Assembly (NCBI RefSeq): GCF_004785955.1
Contig: NZ_SJER01000005.1
Coordinates: forward strand, 248,001-312,000
Length of the DNA: 64,000 nt
Direction: 5' to 3'
DNA from: Halostella litorea
GTDB taxonomy: Archaea > Halobacteriota > Halobacteria > Halobacteriales > Natronoarchaeaceae
Shown: piece after piece, positions 9,051-16,182 of the stretch
How positions within the stretch are numbered: position 1 is the stretch's first letter
Layout of the letters: every line of letters starts with the position of its first letter
Position numbers and translations under genes: made by a program
The notes under the pieces: generated by a model
Database searches by the model: none
What the model saw: only the letters and a program-made list of their open reading frames with translations
Told to the model about the DNA's origin: nothing

Positions 9051-9680
9051 ATGAACATCACCGTATTCGGCGCGTCCGGACGGACCGGCGTGCCCCTCGT
9101 CAGGCAGGCGATAGACCGCGGCCACGACGTCGTCGGGTTCGTCCGCGACCCGGACCGGTTCCCGTTCGAGGACGACCGCCTGACGCTCGTCGCCGGCGGA
9201 GCCTACGGCGGTGACGGCGTCCGGGAGGCCGTCGCGGGCGCGGACGCCGTCGTGAGCGTGCTCGGGCAGACCGACGACGGCCCGGACGACCTGCTGACCG
9301 TCGCGGGGGAGCACATCCTCGCGGCGATGGAGGCCGAGGGGGTCGACCGGTTCGTCACGCTCACCGGCGCGGGGGTCCGGACGGAGGGCGAATCCGTCCC
9401 GCTGTCGGGGCGGGTGATGGGCGTCCTGCTGAAGCTGCTGCAGGGGGAGGTGCTGGCCGACGCCGAGCGCCACGTCGACCTCGTCAGGGCGTCGGGGACG
9501 GACTGGACCGTCGTCCGCGCGCCGCGGCTGACGGACGGTCCCCGGACGGGCGAGTACCGGGCCGGCGACATCGAACTGGGGTTCGAGTCGGTGTCGCGGG
9601 CGGACGTCGCCGACTTCCTGCTGGACTGCGTCGAGGAGGGACGGCACGCCCGGGAACTGCCGAAGATCGGGGGTGCGTAA
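9051..9680 (+). CDS. NAD(P)-binding atypical short-chain dehydrogenase
   Basis: A 209-residue Rossmann protein with the dinucleotide motif GASGRTG at residues 7-13 and an internal FVTLTGAGV strand, as in NmrA/BVR-B-like atypical SDRs. The usual YxxxK catalytic pair is not evident, so it may be a redox-sensing or flavin-reductase-like protein. It overlaps the next gene, another NmrA-like protein, by 8 bases, so they form an operon that diverges from the HxlR-type regulator. Confidence 0.82.
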   Translation: MNITVFGASGRTGVPLVRQAIDRGHDVVGFVRDPDRFPFEDDRLTLVAGGAYGGDGVREAVAGADAVVSVLGQTDDGPDDLLTVAGEHILAAMEAEGVDRFVTLTGAGVRTEGESVPLSGRVMGVLLKLLQGEVLADAERHVDLVRASGTDWTVVRAPRLTDGPRTGEYRAGDIELGFESVSRADVADFLLDCVEEGRHARELPKIGGA

Positions 9681-10614
9681 GGTGGCGACGCTTGTCACGG
9701 GGGCGACCGGCACGGTCGGCTCCGCGGTGGTCGACGAACTGGTCGCGCGCGGAGCGACGCCGCGGGTGGCGGTCAGGCGGCCGGCGGCCGCGCGGGAGCG
9801 GTGGGGGAGCGACGTGGCCGCCGTCGAGTTCGACTTCGAGCGCCCCGAGACGTGGGGCGGGGCGCTCGACGGCGTCTCGCGGGCCTTCCTCGTCCGGCCG
9901 CCGGGCGTCGGCGTCGACCGCATGCGGGAGGCCGTCGACGCGCTCGCCCGCGTCGGGGTCGAACGGCTGGCGTACCTCTCGGTGCTCGGTGCGGACCGGA
10001 ACCCGCTGCTCCCGCACCGCCGCATCGAGCGGCGGGTCGAGTCGTCGGGCGTCCCCTACACGTTCCTGCGGGCCTCCTTCTTCATGCAGAACCTCGTCGA
10101 GGTCCACCGCGTGGACCTCGTCGAGCGCGGCGAACTGTTCGTCCCCGCTGGGGAGGGGGAGACGAGCTTCGTCGACGCGCGGGACGTCGGGGCGGTCGGT
10201 GCGGCCGCGCTGACGGAGCCGGGCCACGCGTACCGCGCCTACGACCTCACCGGCCCGGCCGCGCTCACCTACGAGGAGGTCGCAGCGGCCCTGTCCGCCG
10301 AACTCGACCGCGACGTGCGCTATCCGGCCCCGTCGGTCGTCGCGTTCGTCCGGCGGTGGCTGGGCCGGGACGCGCCGCTCCCGTTCGTGTTCGTGATGGT
10401 CGGCATCTACACGACGGCCCGCCTCGGGCTCGCGGGGCGCGTGACCGACGACGTGGCGCGCGTCCTCGGGCGGCCGCCCCGCGACCTGCGGACCTTCGCC
10501 GCCGACTACCGCGGGGCGTTCGCGTCCGGCGACGCCCAGGAGAGCCCCGACGGGTCCGACGGCGGGGCAAGCGGGCTGGCGGGCAGGTCCGACGACGGCT
10601 CGGGGTCGTTGTAG
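9673..10614 (+). CDS. NmrA-like NAD(P)-binding protein
   Basis: A 313-residue NmrA/SDR protein with the motif TGATGTVG near the N-terminus, followed by AVRRPAAAR (NADP-type arginines) and FLRASFFMQN, a typical NmrA segment. It starts with GTG inside the previous gene. NmrA-like proteins act as NAD(P)-dependent reductases or as redox sensors; the substrate is unknown. The last 30 or so residues are a low-complexity Asp/Ser/Gly tail, and their DNA overlaps the end of the convergent enolase-like gene by 109 bases. Confidence 0.85.
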   Translation: MRKVATLVTGATGTVGSAVVDELVARGATPRVAVRRPAAARERWGSDVAAVEFDFERPETWGGALDGVSRAFLVRPPGVGVDRMREAVDALARVGVERLAYLSVLGADRNPLLPHRRIERRVESSGVPYTFLRASFFMQNLVEVHRVDLVERGELFVPAGEGETSFVDARDVGAVGAAALTEPGHAYRAYDLTGPAALTYEEVAAALSAELDRDVRYPAPSVVAFVRRWLGRDAPLPFVFVMVGIYTTARLGLAGRVTDDVARVLGRPPRDLRTFAADYRGAFASGDAQESPDGSDGGASGLAGRSDDGSGSL

Positions 10615-11576
10615 CCGCCCGGCGCGACGTCGTTCGGCGAGTCCGGGTAGAACAGCGACGCGACCGCGTGGAGGTGTTGGCGGCCGACGCCGAGTTCGAA
10701 CTGGCCGCCGCCGTACAGCGTGATGTCGCGTTCGAGCGCGTACTCGATCGTGTCGAGCAGCGCCTCGACGGAGCCAAAGCGGGAGGGCTTGACGTTGAGC
10801 CAGTTCGGCTCGAACGGCAGCGCCTCGACGCTCTCGACGCCGGTGATCGGGTAGTCCCACGAGACGCGGTCGGCCACGTCGTCGACGAACGGCTCCGTCG
10901 CGTCGGTCAGCGCCGGGTCCTCGATGGCGGCCTCGGGGAACGCCTCGGCGACGCGGCGGTACAGGTCGAGGTCCGGGGGCTGGTCGACCTCCGTCCCCTC
11001 GTACCGGCCCTTCAGGTCGAGGATGCGGACCGTCGCCATCTCCGCTAGGTCGGCGACCAGCGCGTCGTCCCAGGCCGACGTGGGGTCGAGTTTGAACGCC
11101 AGGTCGTCGTGGACCAACAGCAGCGCCTCGATCCGGTCGGTCGTCGGCGGGTCGCCCAGCCGCGTGGAGACGACGAAGCGGACCGGGTCGTACGACCGGC
11201 CGAGCGCCGAGGCCAGCGACTCGTCGGCCCGCCGCAGGGCGAGGTCGAGGGCGGCGCTCTCGAACGCCCACCGGCGGTAGTTCCGTGCCGCCTGTTGCTC
11301 GGGGTCGCCCGCCGGGAACAGGTCGGCGTCGCCGACCGCCGCAGAGAACTCCTCCATCGTGTACTCGCCGGCGACGTCGTAGTCACCCGCGTCCATCGCA
11401 TCGTGTGCCGCGGCGTCGTAGGTCACGTCCTCGCCGCGTCCCGTGGCGTCCGGCCCGTGGAGTTCGACGGTCGTCGTCACGCGCGTAAAGTCCGAGGAAG
11501 TGTCCCGCTCGGCTCGGACGAGGTCGACCCCCTCCACCCGGAGCGGGAGGTCCGCGAGTTCGTCGTAGAGGCCCAT
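10506..11576 (-). CDS. Enolase-superfamily (mandelate racemase/muconate lactonising-like) protein
   Basis: A 356-residue protein with an N-terminal capping region and a barrel domain. Candidate barrel elements seen: FKLDPTSAW, VRILDLKGRY, AAIEDPALTD and LNVKPSRFG, which resemble the lysine, metal-carboxylate and second-lysine strands of the superfamily. I could not assign all three metal ligands with certainty, so catalytic activity is unproven. Members act on carboxylate substrates by removing an alpha proton. The proline/serine-rich C-terminal tail is encoded in the 109-base overlap with the convergent NmrA-like gene. Confidence 0.75.
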   Translation of the reverse strand: MGLYDELADLPLRVEGVDLVRAERDTSSDFTRVTTTVELHGPDATGRGEDVTYDAAAHDAMDAGDYDVAGEYTMEEFSAAVGDADLFPAGDPEQQAARNYRRWAFESAALDLALRRADESLASALGRSYDPVRFVVSTRLGDPPTTDRIEALLLVHDDLAFKLDPTSAWDDALVADLAEMATVRILDLKGRYEGTEVDQPPDLDLYRRVAEAFPEAAIEDPALTDATEPFVDDVADRVSWDYPITGVESVEALPFEPNWLNVKPSRFGSVEALLDTIEYALERDITLYGGGQFELGVGRQHLHAVASLFYPDSPNDVAPGGYNDPEPSSDLPASPLAPPSDPSGLSWASPDANAPR

Positions 11577-11713
11577 GGGCTCCCTACGCGGGCCGGCGGC
11601 ATAGGTGCGGCGGCGAGCGGCCGTTACGGGGCCCCGGACGCACGCGACGGCGGTGCCGGCAAGCCCTCCGTCCGGCGACAGGAATTTGTGTCCGCCACGT
11701 GACTGTCGGGTCG

Positions 11714-12460
11714 ATGACCGCGATACGCACCGAGGGGCTTCGGAAGTCCTACGGCGACCTGACGGCGCTTGCGGGCCTCACGCTCTCGGTCGACGACGGC
11801 GAGCTGTTCGGGCTGCTCGGCCCGAACGGCGCGGGCAAATCGACGACCATCGGCGTGCTCACCGGACAGCTCCGGCCGGACGCCGGCGAGGTGTCGGTGC
11901 TCGGCACGGACCCGACGACCGACCCCGTCGAGACGCGGCGGCGCGTCGGCATCCTCCCGGAGCGGGAGTCGCCGCCGAGCTTCCTCACGCCGCGGGAGTA
12001 CTTCGAGTTCGTCGGCGCGGTGCGGGGGATCGACGACGACGACCGCGAGCGACGCGTCGCCGAGTGGGCCGACCGGCTCTCCTTCACCGAGAAGCTCGAC
12101 ACGCTGTCGACGGACCTCTCGCGGGGCCAACAGCAGAAGGCGATGATCGCCGGCGCGTTCCTCCACGAGCCGGACCTGGTGTTCATCGACGAGCCGCTGG
12201 CGAACTTGGACCCCATCGTCCAGGAGCGCACGAAGCGGTTCTTCGAGTCCTACGCCGCCGACGGGAACACGCTGTTCTTCTCGACCCACCACGTCGAGGT
12301 GGCCGAGGAGATATGTACCCGCGTCGGCATCGTCGGCGACGGCGAACTGCTCGCCGAGCGGGACCCGCGGGAACTGGGTGACGACGAGTCGCTGCTCGAC
12401 ACGTTCCTCGACAACGTCGACGCGCCGGAGGCCCGCGAGGAGGTCGCGGCCGAACCATGA
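11714..12460 (+). CDS. ABC exporter ATP-binding protein
   Basis: A 248-residue ABC ATPase with Walker A GPNGAGKST, signature LSRGQQQK and Walker B VFIDEPLANLDP. It is shorter than the DrrA-like ATPase in this window and lacks its C-terminal extension. I start it at the ATG giving MTAIRTEGL; a GTG five codons upstream is also in frame. It overlaps the membrane protein gene that follows by 4 bases, so the two form an exporter. The substrate is unknown. Confidence 0.92.
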   Translation: MTAIRTEGLRKSYGDLTALAGLTLSVDDGELFGLLGPNGAGKSTTIGVLTGQLRPDAGEVSVLGTDPTTDPVETRRRVGILPERESPPSFLTPREYFEFVGAVRGIDDDDRERRVAEWADRLSFTEKLDTLSTDLSRGQQQKAMIAGAFLHEPDLVFIDEPLANLDPIVQERTKRFFESYAADGNTLFFSTHHVEVAEEICTRVGIVGDGELLAERDPRELGDDESLLDTFLDNVDAPEAREEVAAEP

Positions 12461-13887
12461 GCCTGACGCGAACCCTGTTCGGGGCGATGGTCCGCGAGGA
12501 GTACCGGCTCCACGCGGACCTGTTCGGCGGCCGGCGCTTCGTCGGCTTCCCCCTCCTGATCGCGGCACTCGGCGCAGGCACCATGTGGTTCCTCTCGCTG
12601 ACGGACGTGACCGTCGCGTCGGTCGCCGCCGGCCTGCACGCGCTGGCGTTCGCCTTCGGCTTGCACACCGGAACCGTCGGCTTCGTCGGGCGCGACGCGC
12701 TGGAGAACCTGCTGGGCGACATGACGCTGCTGGTGTTTTCGGCGCGGACGCTCCCGCTCTCGCGCCGTCGGCTGCTCGCCGTCTTCCTCGTGAAGGACCT
12801 CGCGTTCTACGCCGTCGCCTTCCTCCTGCCGCTGACGCTGTCGGTCGCGCCGCTTGCGTACGTCCGCGACCCCGCGTTGGCGGCCCGGCTCCCGGTGCTG
12901 TGGGCGACGACGACGCTCACGTTCCTGTTCGGCATGACCGTCACGTTCGCGCTGGTCGGCCTGTCGACCCGCGGGCTCTCCGCGCGGATCCTCGGCCTCG
13001 CGGCCGCGGCGGCCGTCGGCCTGGGCGTCGCCGCGGAGTTCGACCTGCTCTCGCTCACCCCCTACGCGCTGTACCGCTCGCCGTCCCCGACAGCCGTCGC
13101 CGCGGCGATCCTGCCGTCTGTCGCGCTCGCCGCCGTCGGCCTCGCGGCGTACGACCCGACGAGTCGCAGCGGCGCGCGGACGGCCACCGCGTCGTTCGGC
13201 CGGTGGCGTCGCCGCCTCCGCGACGAGAACGGCCTGCTCACCCGGAGCCTGATCGACGTCGCCCGCAGCAGCGGCGGCCTCTGGAAGGTGGTCTTCTCCG
13301 GCGGCGTCCTGTTCGGCGTCAGCGCGGCCCTGGTCGGCCTCACGGAGACCGTCACCGGCGTCGAGCCGTCGACCGGCCTCTCCTTCGGCGCGCTGCTCGG
13401 GCTGACCGGCTTCACCACGTACAACTGGCTGACGCAGTTCGACGACCCGGACGAACACCTATCCTACCCCGTCTCCGTCGCCGACCTGTTCGCCGCGAAG
13501 TTCCGCGCGTTCCTGCTGCTGGCCGTGCCCAACGGCCTCGTCTACCTCGCGGTTGCGGTGGCGTGGCTCGGCGGCGACCCCGCACACGTCGCCGTCGGCG
13601 CGCTCCTGCTCGTCGGCGTCGAACTGTACCTGTTCGGCCTGACGACGTACCTTGCCGGCTTCCAGCCCAACGAGTTCCTCTTCGACAGCGTGCTGTTCGC
13701 CGCGTTCGGCGCGGCCGTCGCCCTCGCGCTCGTCCCGACGCTGATCGTCGCGCTCGTCGTGTCGCCGGTGCCGACGTCGCTGCTCGGCGGGTTAGCGGTC
13801 GCGGCGGCCGCGCTCGCCGCCGTCGGCGTCGGCCTCTACCGGCGGGCCGTGCCGCGCTGGGAGGAGAAGCTGCTGGCCGGCGGGTGA
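12457..13887 (+). CDS. ABC exporter membrane subunit
   Basis: A 476-residue membrane protein with about twelve hydrophobic segments in two halves, separated near residues 235-270 by a charged region (FGRWRRRLRDENGLL). It starts inside the stop region of the ATPase gene, which argues for a joint exporter. Sequence similarity to named ABC-2 permeases is not obvious by eye, so the assignment rests on topology and gene order. Confidence 0.75.
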   Translation: MSLTRTLFGAMVREEYRLHADLFGGRRFVGFPLLIAALGAGTMWFLSLTDVTVASVAAGLHALAFAFGLHTGTVGFVGRDALENLLGDMTLLVFSARTLPLSRRRLLAVFLVKDLAFYAVAFLLPLTLSVAPLAYVRDPALAARLPVLWATTTLTFLFGMTVTFALVGLSTRGLSARILGLAAAAAVGLGVAAEFDLLSLTPYALYRSPSPTAVAAAILPSVALAAVGLAAYDPTSRSGARTATASFGRWRRRLRDENGLLTRSLIDVARSSGGLWKVVFSGGVLFGVSAALVGLTETVTGVEPSTGLSFGALLGLTGFTTYNWLTQFDDPDEHLSYPVSVADLFAAKFRAFLLLAVPNGLVYLAVAVAWLGGDPAHVAVGALLLVGVELYLFGLTTYLAGFQPNEFLFDSVLFAAFGAAVALALVPTLIVALVVSPVPTSLLGGLAVAAAALAAVGVGLYRRAVPRWEEKLLAGG

Positions 13888-13937
13888 GGACGTTCAGTGG
13901 AAAGTGCCTCCGCAGCTTGAGAGCAGTTCGCGGTAGA

Positions 13938-14055
13938 GAGCCGGTGGAGGGGATCGTGAACCACGGTCGGAGCAATCTCCTCCCTGATTCAAATCCCTCC
14001 ACGAGCTCTTCAGCCTCACTTCGTTCGGCAAAAAGAGCCGGTGGAGGGATTTGAA
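13938..14055. repeat. Direct and inverted copies of the tRNA-Thr 3' end
   Basis: Downstream of the tRNA there is a direct copy of 13 bases (gagccggtggagg at 13938-13950, matching 14035-14047) and a perfect 15-base inverted copy (ttcaaatccctccac at 13988-14002, pairing with 14041-14055). The inverted copy in the pre-tRNA trailer would be complementary to the T-arm and 3' acceptor strand. These are probably scars of integration at the tRNA or a broken tRNA copy. Confidence 0.7.
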
Positions 14056-14110
14056 CCCTCGGCCTAATCCTTACGAAGGATTCGCTCTAGCCAGTCTGAG
14101 CTACACCGGC
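14036..14110 (-). tRNA. tRNA-Thr (anticodon CGU)
   Basis: A complete cloverleaf is visible on the minus strand: acceptor GCCGGTG pairing with CACCGGC, D-arm with TAGCTCAGACTGGC, a five-base anticodon stem AATCC/GGATT around loop TTCGTAA (anticodon CGT), and T-arm GAGGGTTCAAATCCCTC. No intron and no encoded CCA. The discriminator base is T. It lies just before trm5 on the same strand. Confidence 0.96.
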
Positions 14111-14171
14111 ACGTTCGCGGTGCCTCGCGCATTTACTGATAGGCGCGATAATCGGTTTAAGGATTGCGAAT

Positions 14172-15161
14172 TCACCCGCCCTCGCGAGTGAGTCGCACGT
14201 CGAGACAGACGTTCAGTTCGTGGGGCGCGTACGACCGCACGGTGTGGCGCGTCTCGACTGCGACCTCGTAGGTCGGCTCCGCCGCCGCGCGGATCGCCGC
14301 CTCGCCCGGCCCGTACGGGTCGTCCTCGTGCTGGATGTCGTAGTAGTGGAGGACGCAGTCCTCGCCCGCCAGCGAGACGGCGGCGTCGAGGAAGTCGTCG
14401 GCGCTGTGGGGGAGGTTCATCACGATCCGGTCGCCCCAGTCCTCGTAGTCCGCCGCCACGTCGCGCACGTCGCCGGCGACGGCCGTCACGCGGTCGCCGA
14501 CGCCGTTTCGCTCGGCGTTCTCCCGGAGGTACTCGACCGCGCGCTCGTTCAGGTCGACGCCGACGGCCGTCGCACCGCGTTTCGCCGCGGGGATCACGAA
14601 CGGGCCGACGCCGGCGAACATGTCGAAGAAGCGCTCGCCCGACTCCACCTGCTCGGCGACGCGGTGGCGCTCTGTGGCGAGGCGCGGCGAGAAGTACATC
14701 TCCGCGATGTCGACGGCGTACTCGCAGCCGTACTCGCGGTGGACCGTCTCCGTGGAGTCGCCGGCGAGCACGTCCCAGTCGCGGACCCGTAGCTCGCCCT
14801 GCACCTTCGAGGCGCGATTCACGACCGTCTCGACGGGCAGGTCCGACTCGACGACGGCGTCCGCGACCGTCCGCGCGCGCTCGGGGTCGTCCTCGTCGAT
14901 GACGACGATGTCGCCGAGGCGGCCGTAGCTCGGCGCGTCGTCGAGCAGGTCCGCGGGCGTCGTCTGGGTCTCCCGCTCGGGCACGTCGCGGACGACCACG
15001 TCGTACTCGCCGGGGACGGCCGCCGCGTCCGTCACCGGGAGGTAGAGGAAGCCGTCCTCGAACTCGATCTCCAGGTCCTCGGCGACGAGGTCGTCGTCCG
15101 CGAGCGCGCGGCGGGTCGCCTCGCCCTCTTCCCGCGCGACGCGCACACACGGCGCTTCCAT
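14172..15161 (-). CDS. trm5: tRNA (guanine-37 N1)-methyltransferase Trm5
   Basis: A 329-residue class I SAM methyltransferase of the archaeal/eukaryotic Trm5 family, which makes m1G37 to prevent frameshifting. Visible elements: N-terminal substrate-binding domain, the segment EMYFSPRLATERHRV, SAM motif FFDMFAGVGPFVIPAAKRG, acidic strand AVGVDLNERAVEYL and the catalytic motif NLPHSADDF. The C-terminal HTVRSYAPHELNVCLDVRL closes the Rossmann sheet. The close relative Taw2 (wyosine pathway) cannot be fully excluded, but motif order and length fit Trm5 better. It is transcribed toward tRNA-Thr. Confidence 0.9.
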   Translation of the reverse strand: MEAPCVRVAREEGEATRRALADDDLVAEDLEIEFEDGFLYLPVTDAAAVPGEYDVVVRDVPERETQTTPADLLDDAPSYGRLGDIVVIDEDDPERARTVADAVVESDLPVETVVNRASKVQGELRVRDWDVLAGDSTETVHREYGCEYAVDIAEMYFSPRLATERHRVAEQVESGERFFDMFAGVGPFVIPAAKRGATAVGVDLNERAVEYLRENAERNGVGDRVTAVAGDVRDVAADYEDWGDRIVMNLPHSADDFLDAAVSLAGEDCVLHYYDIQHEDDPYGPGEAAIRAAAEPTYEVAVETRHTVRSYAPHELNVCLDVRLTREGG

Positions 15162-15244
15162 ACCGCGAACGTGGACGCCTGCGGGGGGTAAGCCTGACGC
15201 TTCCGAACCCCGGCCGTTAAGCGCCCGGCCCGCCGAGTCCGGGT

Positions 15245-16048
15245 ATGCTCACGTTCATCGGCCTCGGCCTCTACGACGAGCGGTCGATCACCGTCGAGGG
15301 CCGGGACGCCCTGCGGGACGCCGACCGCGCGTTCGCGGAGTTCTACACCAGCACGCTCGTCGGGACGAGCGTCGCCGAACTGGAGGCGTACCACGACACG
15401 GAGATCGAGGTGCTGGAGCGTGCGGACGTCGAACAGCGCCCCGAGCGCGTGTTGGCGGCCGCCGAGTCGGAGGACGTCGCCTTCCTCACCGCCGGCGACA
15501 CGATGATCTCGACGACCCACGTCGACCTCCGCCTTCGCGCGCACGACCGCGGGGTCGAGACGCGGGTGGTCCACGGCACGACCGCGCAGGCCGCCGCCAG
15601 CGCGCTGACCGGCCTCCAGAACTACCGCTTCGGGAAGGCGACGACGCTCCCGTTCGACTACGCCCACGGCGCGGACGGCCTCCCGGCCAGCGTCACGGAG
15701 ACGATAGACGAGAACCGCGAACGCGGCCTCCACACCCTCGTCTACCTCGACATCAAGGTCGACAACGAGGCCGCGGTCGCCCGCGCCGGCGACGCCGAAC
15801 TCGACGAGTACATGACCGCCGACACGGCCGCCGAGTATCTCGCCGGCGAGTACCCGGAACTCCTCGCCGTCGTGGTGGCCCGCGCAGGCAGTCCCGAGCC
15901 AGTTGTCCGGGCCGACCGCGTTGCCGACCTCGCGTCGGAGTCCTTCGGCGGCCCGCTGCACCTACTGGTCGTCCCCGGCGAACTCCATCACGTCGAACGC
16001 GACGCCCTCCGGGATCTGGCCGGCGCACCGTCCGAACTGCTGGACTGA
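15245..16048 (+). CDS. dphB: Diphthine synthase
   Basis: A 267-residue SAM-dependent tetrapyrrole-methylase-fold enzyme. It methylates the modified histidine of elongation factor aEF2 during diphthamide formation. Seen: N-terminal MLTFIGLGLYDERSIT, the segment FAEFYTSTLVG, VAFLTAGDTMISTTHVDL (SAM loop) and GLQNYRFGKATTLPF, all characteristic of DphB/Dph5. Length is as expected. It diverges from trm5. Confidence 0.95.
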   Translation: MLTFIGLGLYDERSITVEGRDALRDADRAFAEFYTSTLVGTSVAELEAYHDTEIEVLERADVEQRPERVLAAAESEDVAFLTAGDTMISTTHVDLRLRAHDRGVETRVVHGTTAQAAASALTGLQNYRFGKATTLPFDYAHGADGLPASVTETIDENRERGLHTLVYLDIKVDNEAAVARAGDAELDEYMTADTAAEYLAGEYPELLAVVVARAGSPEPVVRADRVADLASESFGGPLHLLVVPGELHHVERDALRDLAGAPSELLD

Positions 16049-16154
16049 GTTTCACTTCTGTTGTTGCAGTAGTAGCGGTGTGTGGTTACGGAGCGCGTCC
16101 GCGGACAGCAGTCGCTATCGGGCGTAGCGCGCGAAGAAATGAAATCGGCAAGAG

Positions 16155-16168
16155 CCGGCGTTAGCCGG
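16155..16168 (-). terminator. Hairpin after the surface glycoprotein gene
   Basis: A perfect five-base-pair hairpin (ccggc, gtta loop, gccgg) lies 15 bases past the stop codon. On the minus strand it is followed by a T-rich stretch (gatttcatttcttc), as expected of an archaeal termination region. Confidence 0.5.
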
Positions 16169-16182
16169 TGGTTCGTGCGACG

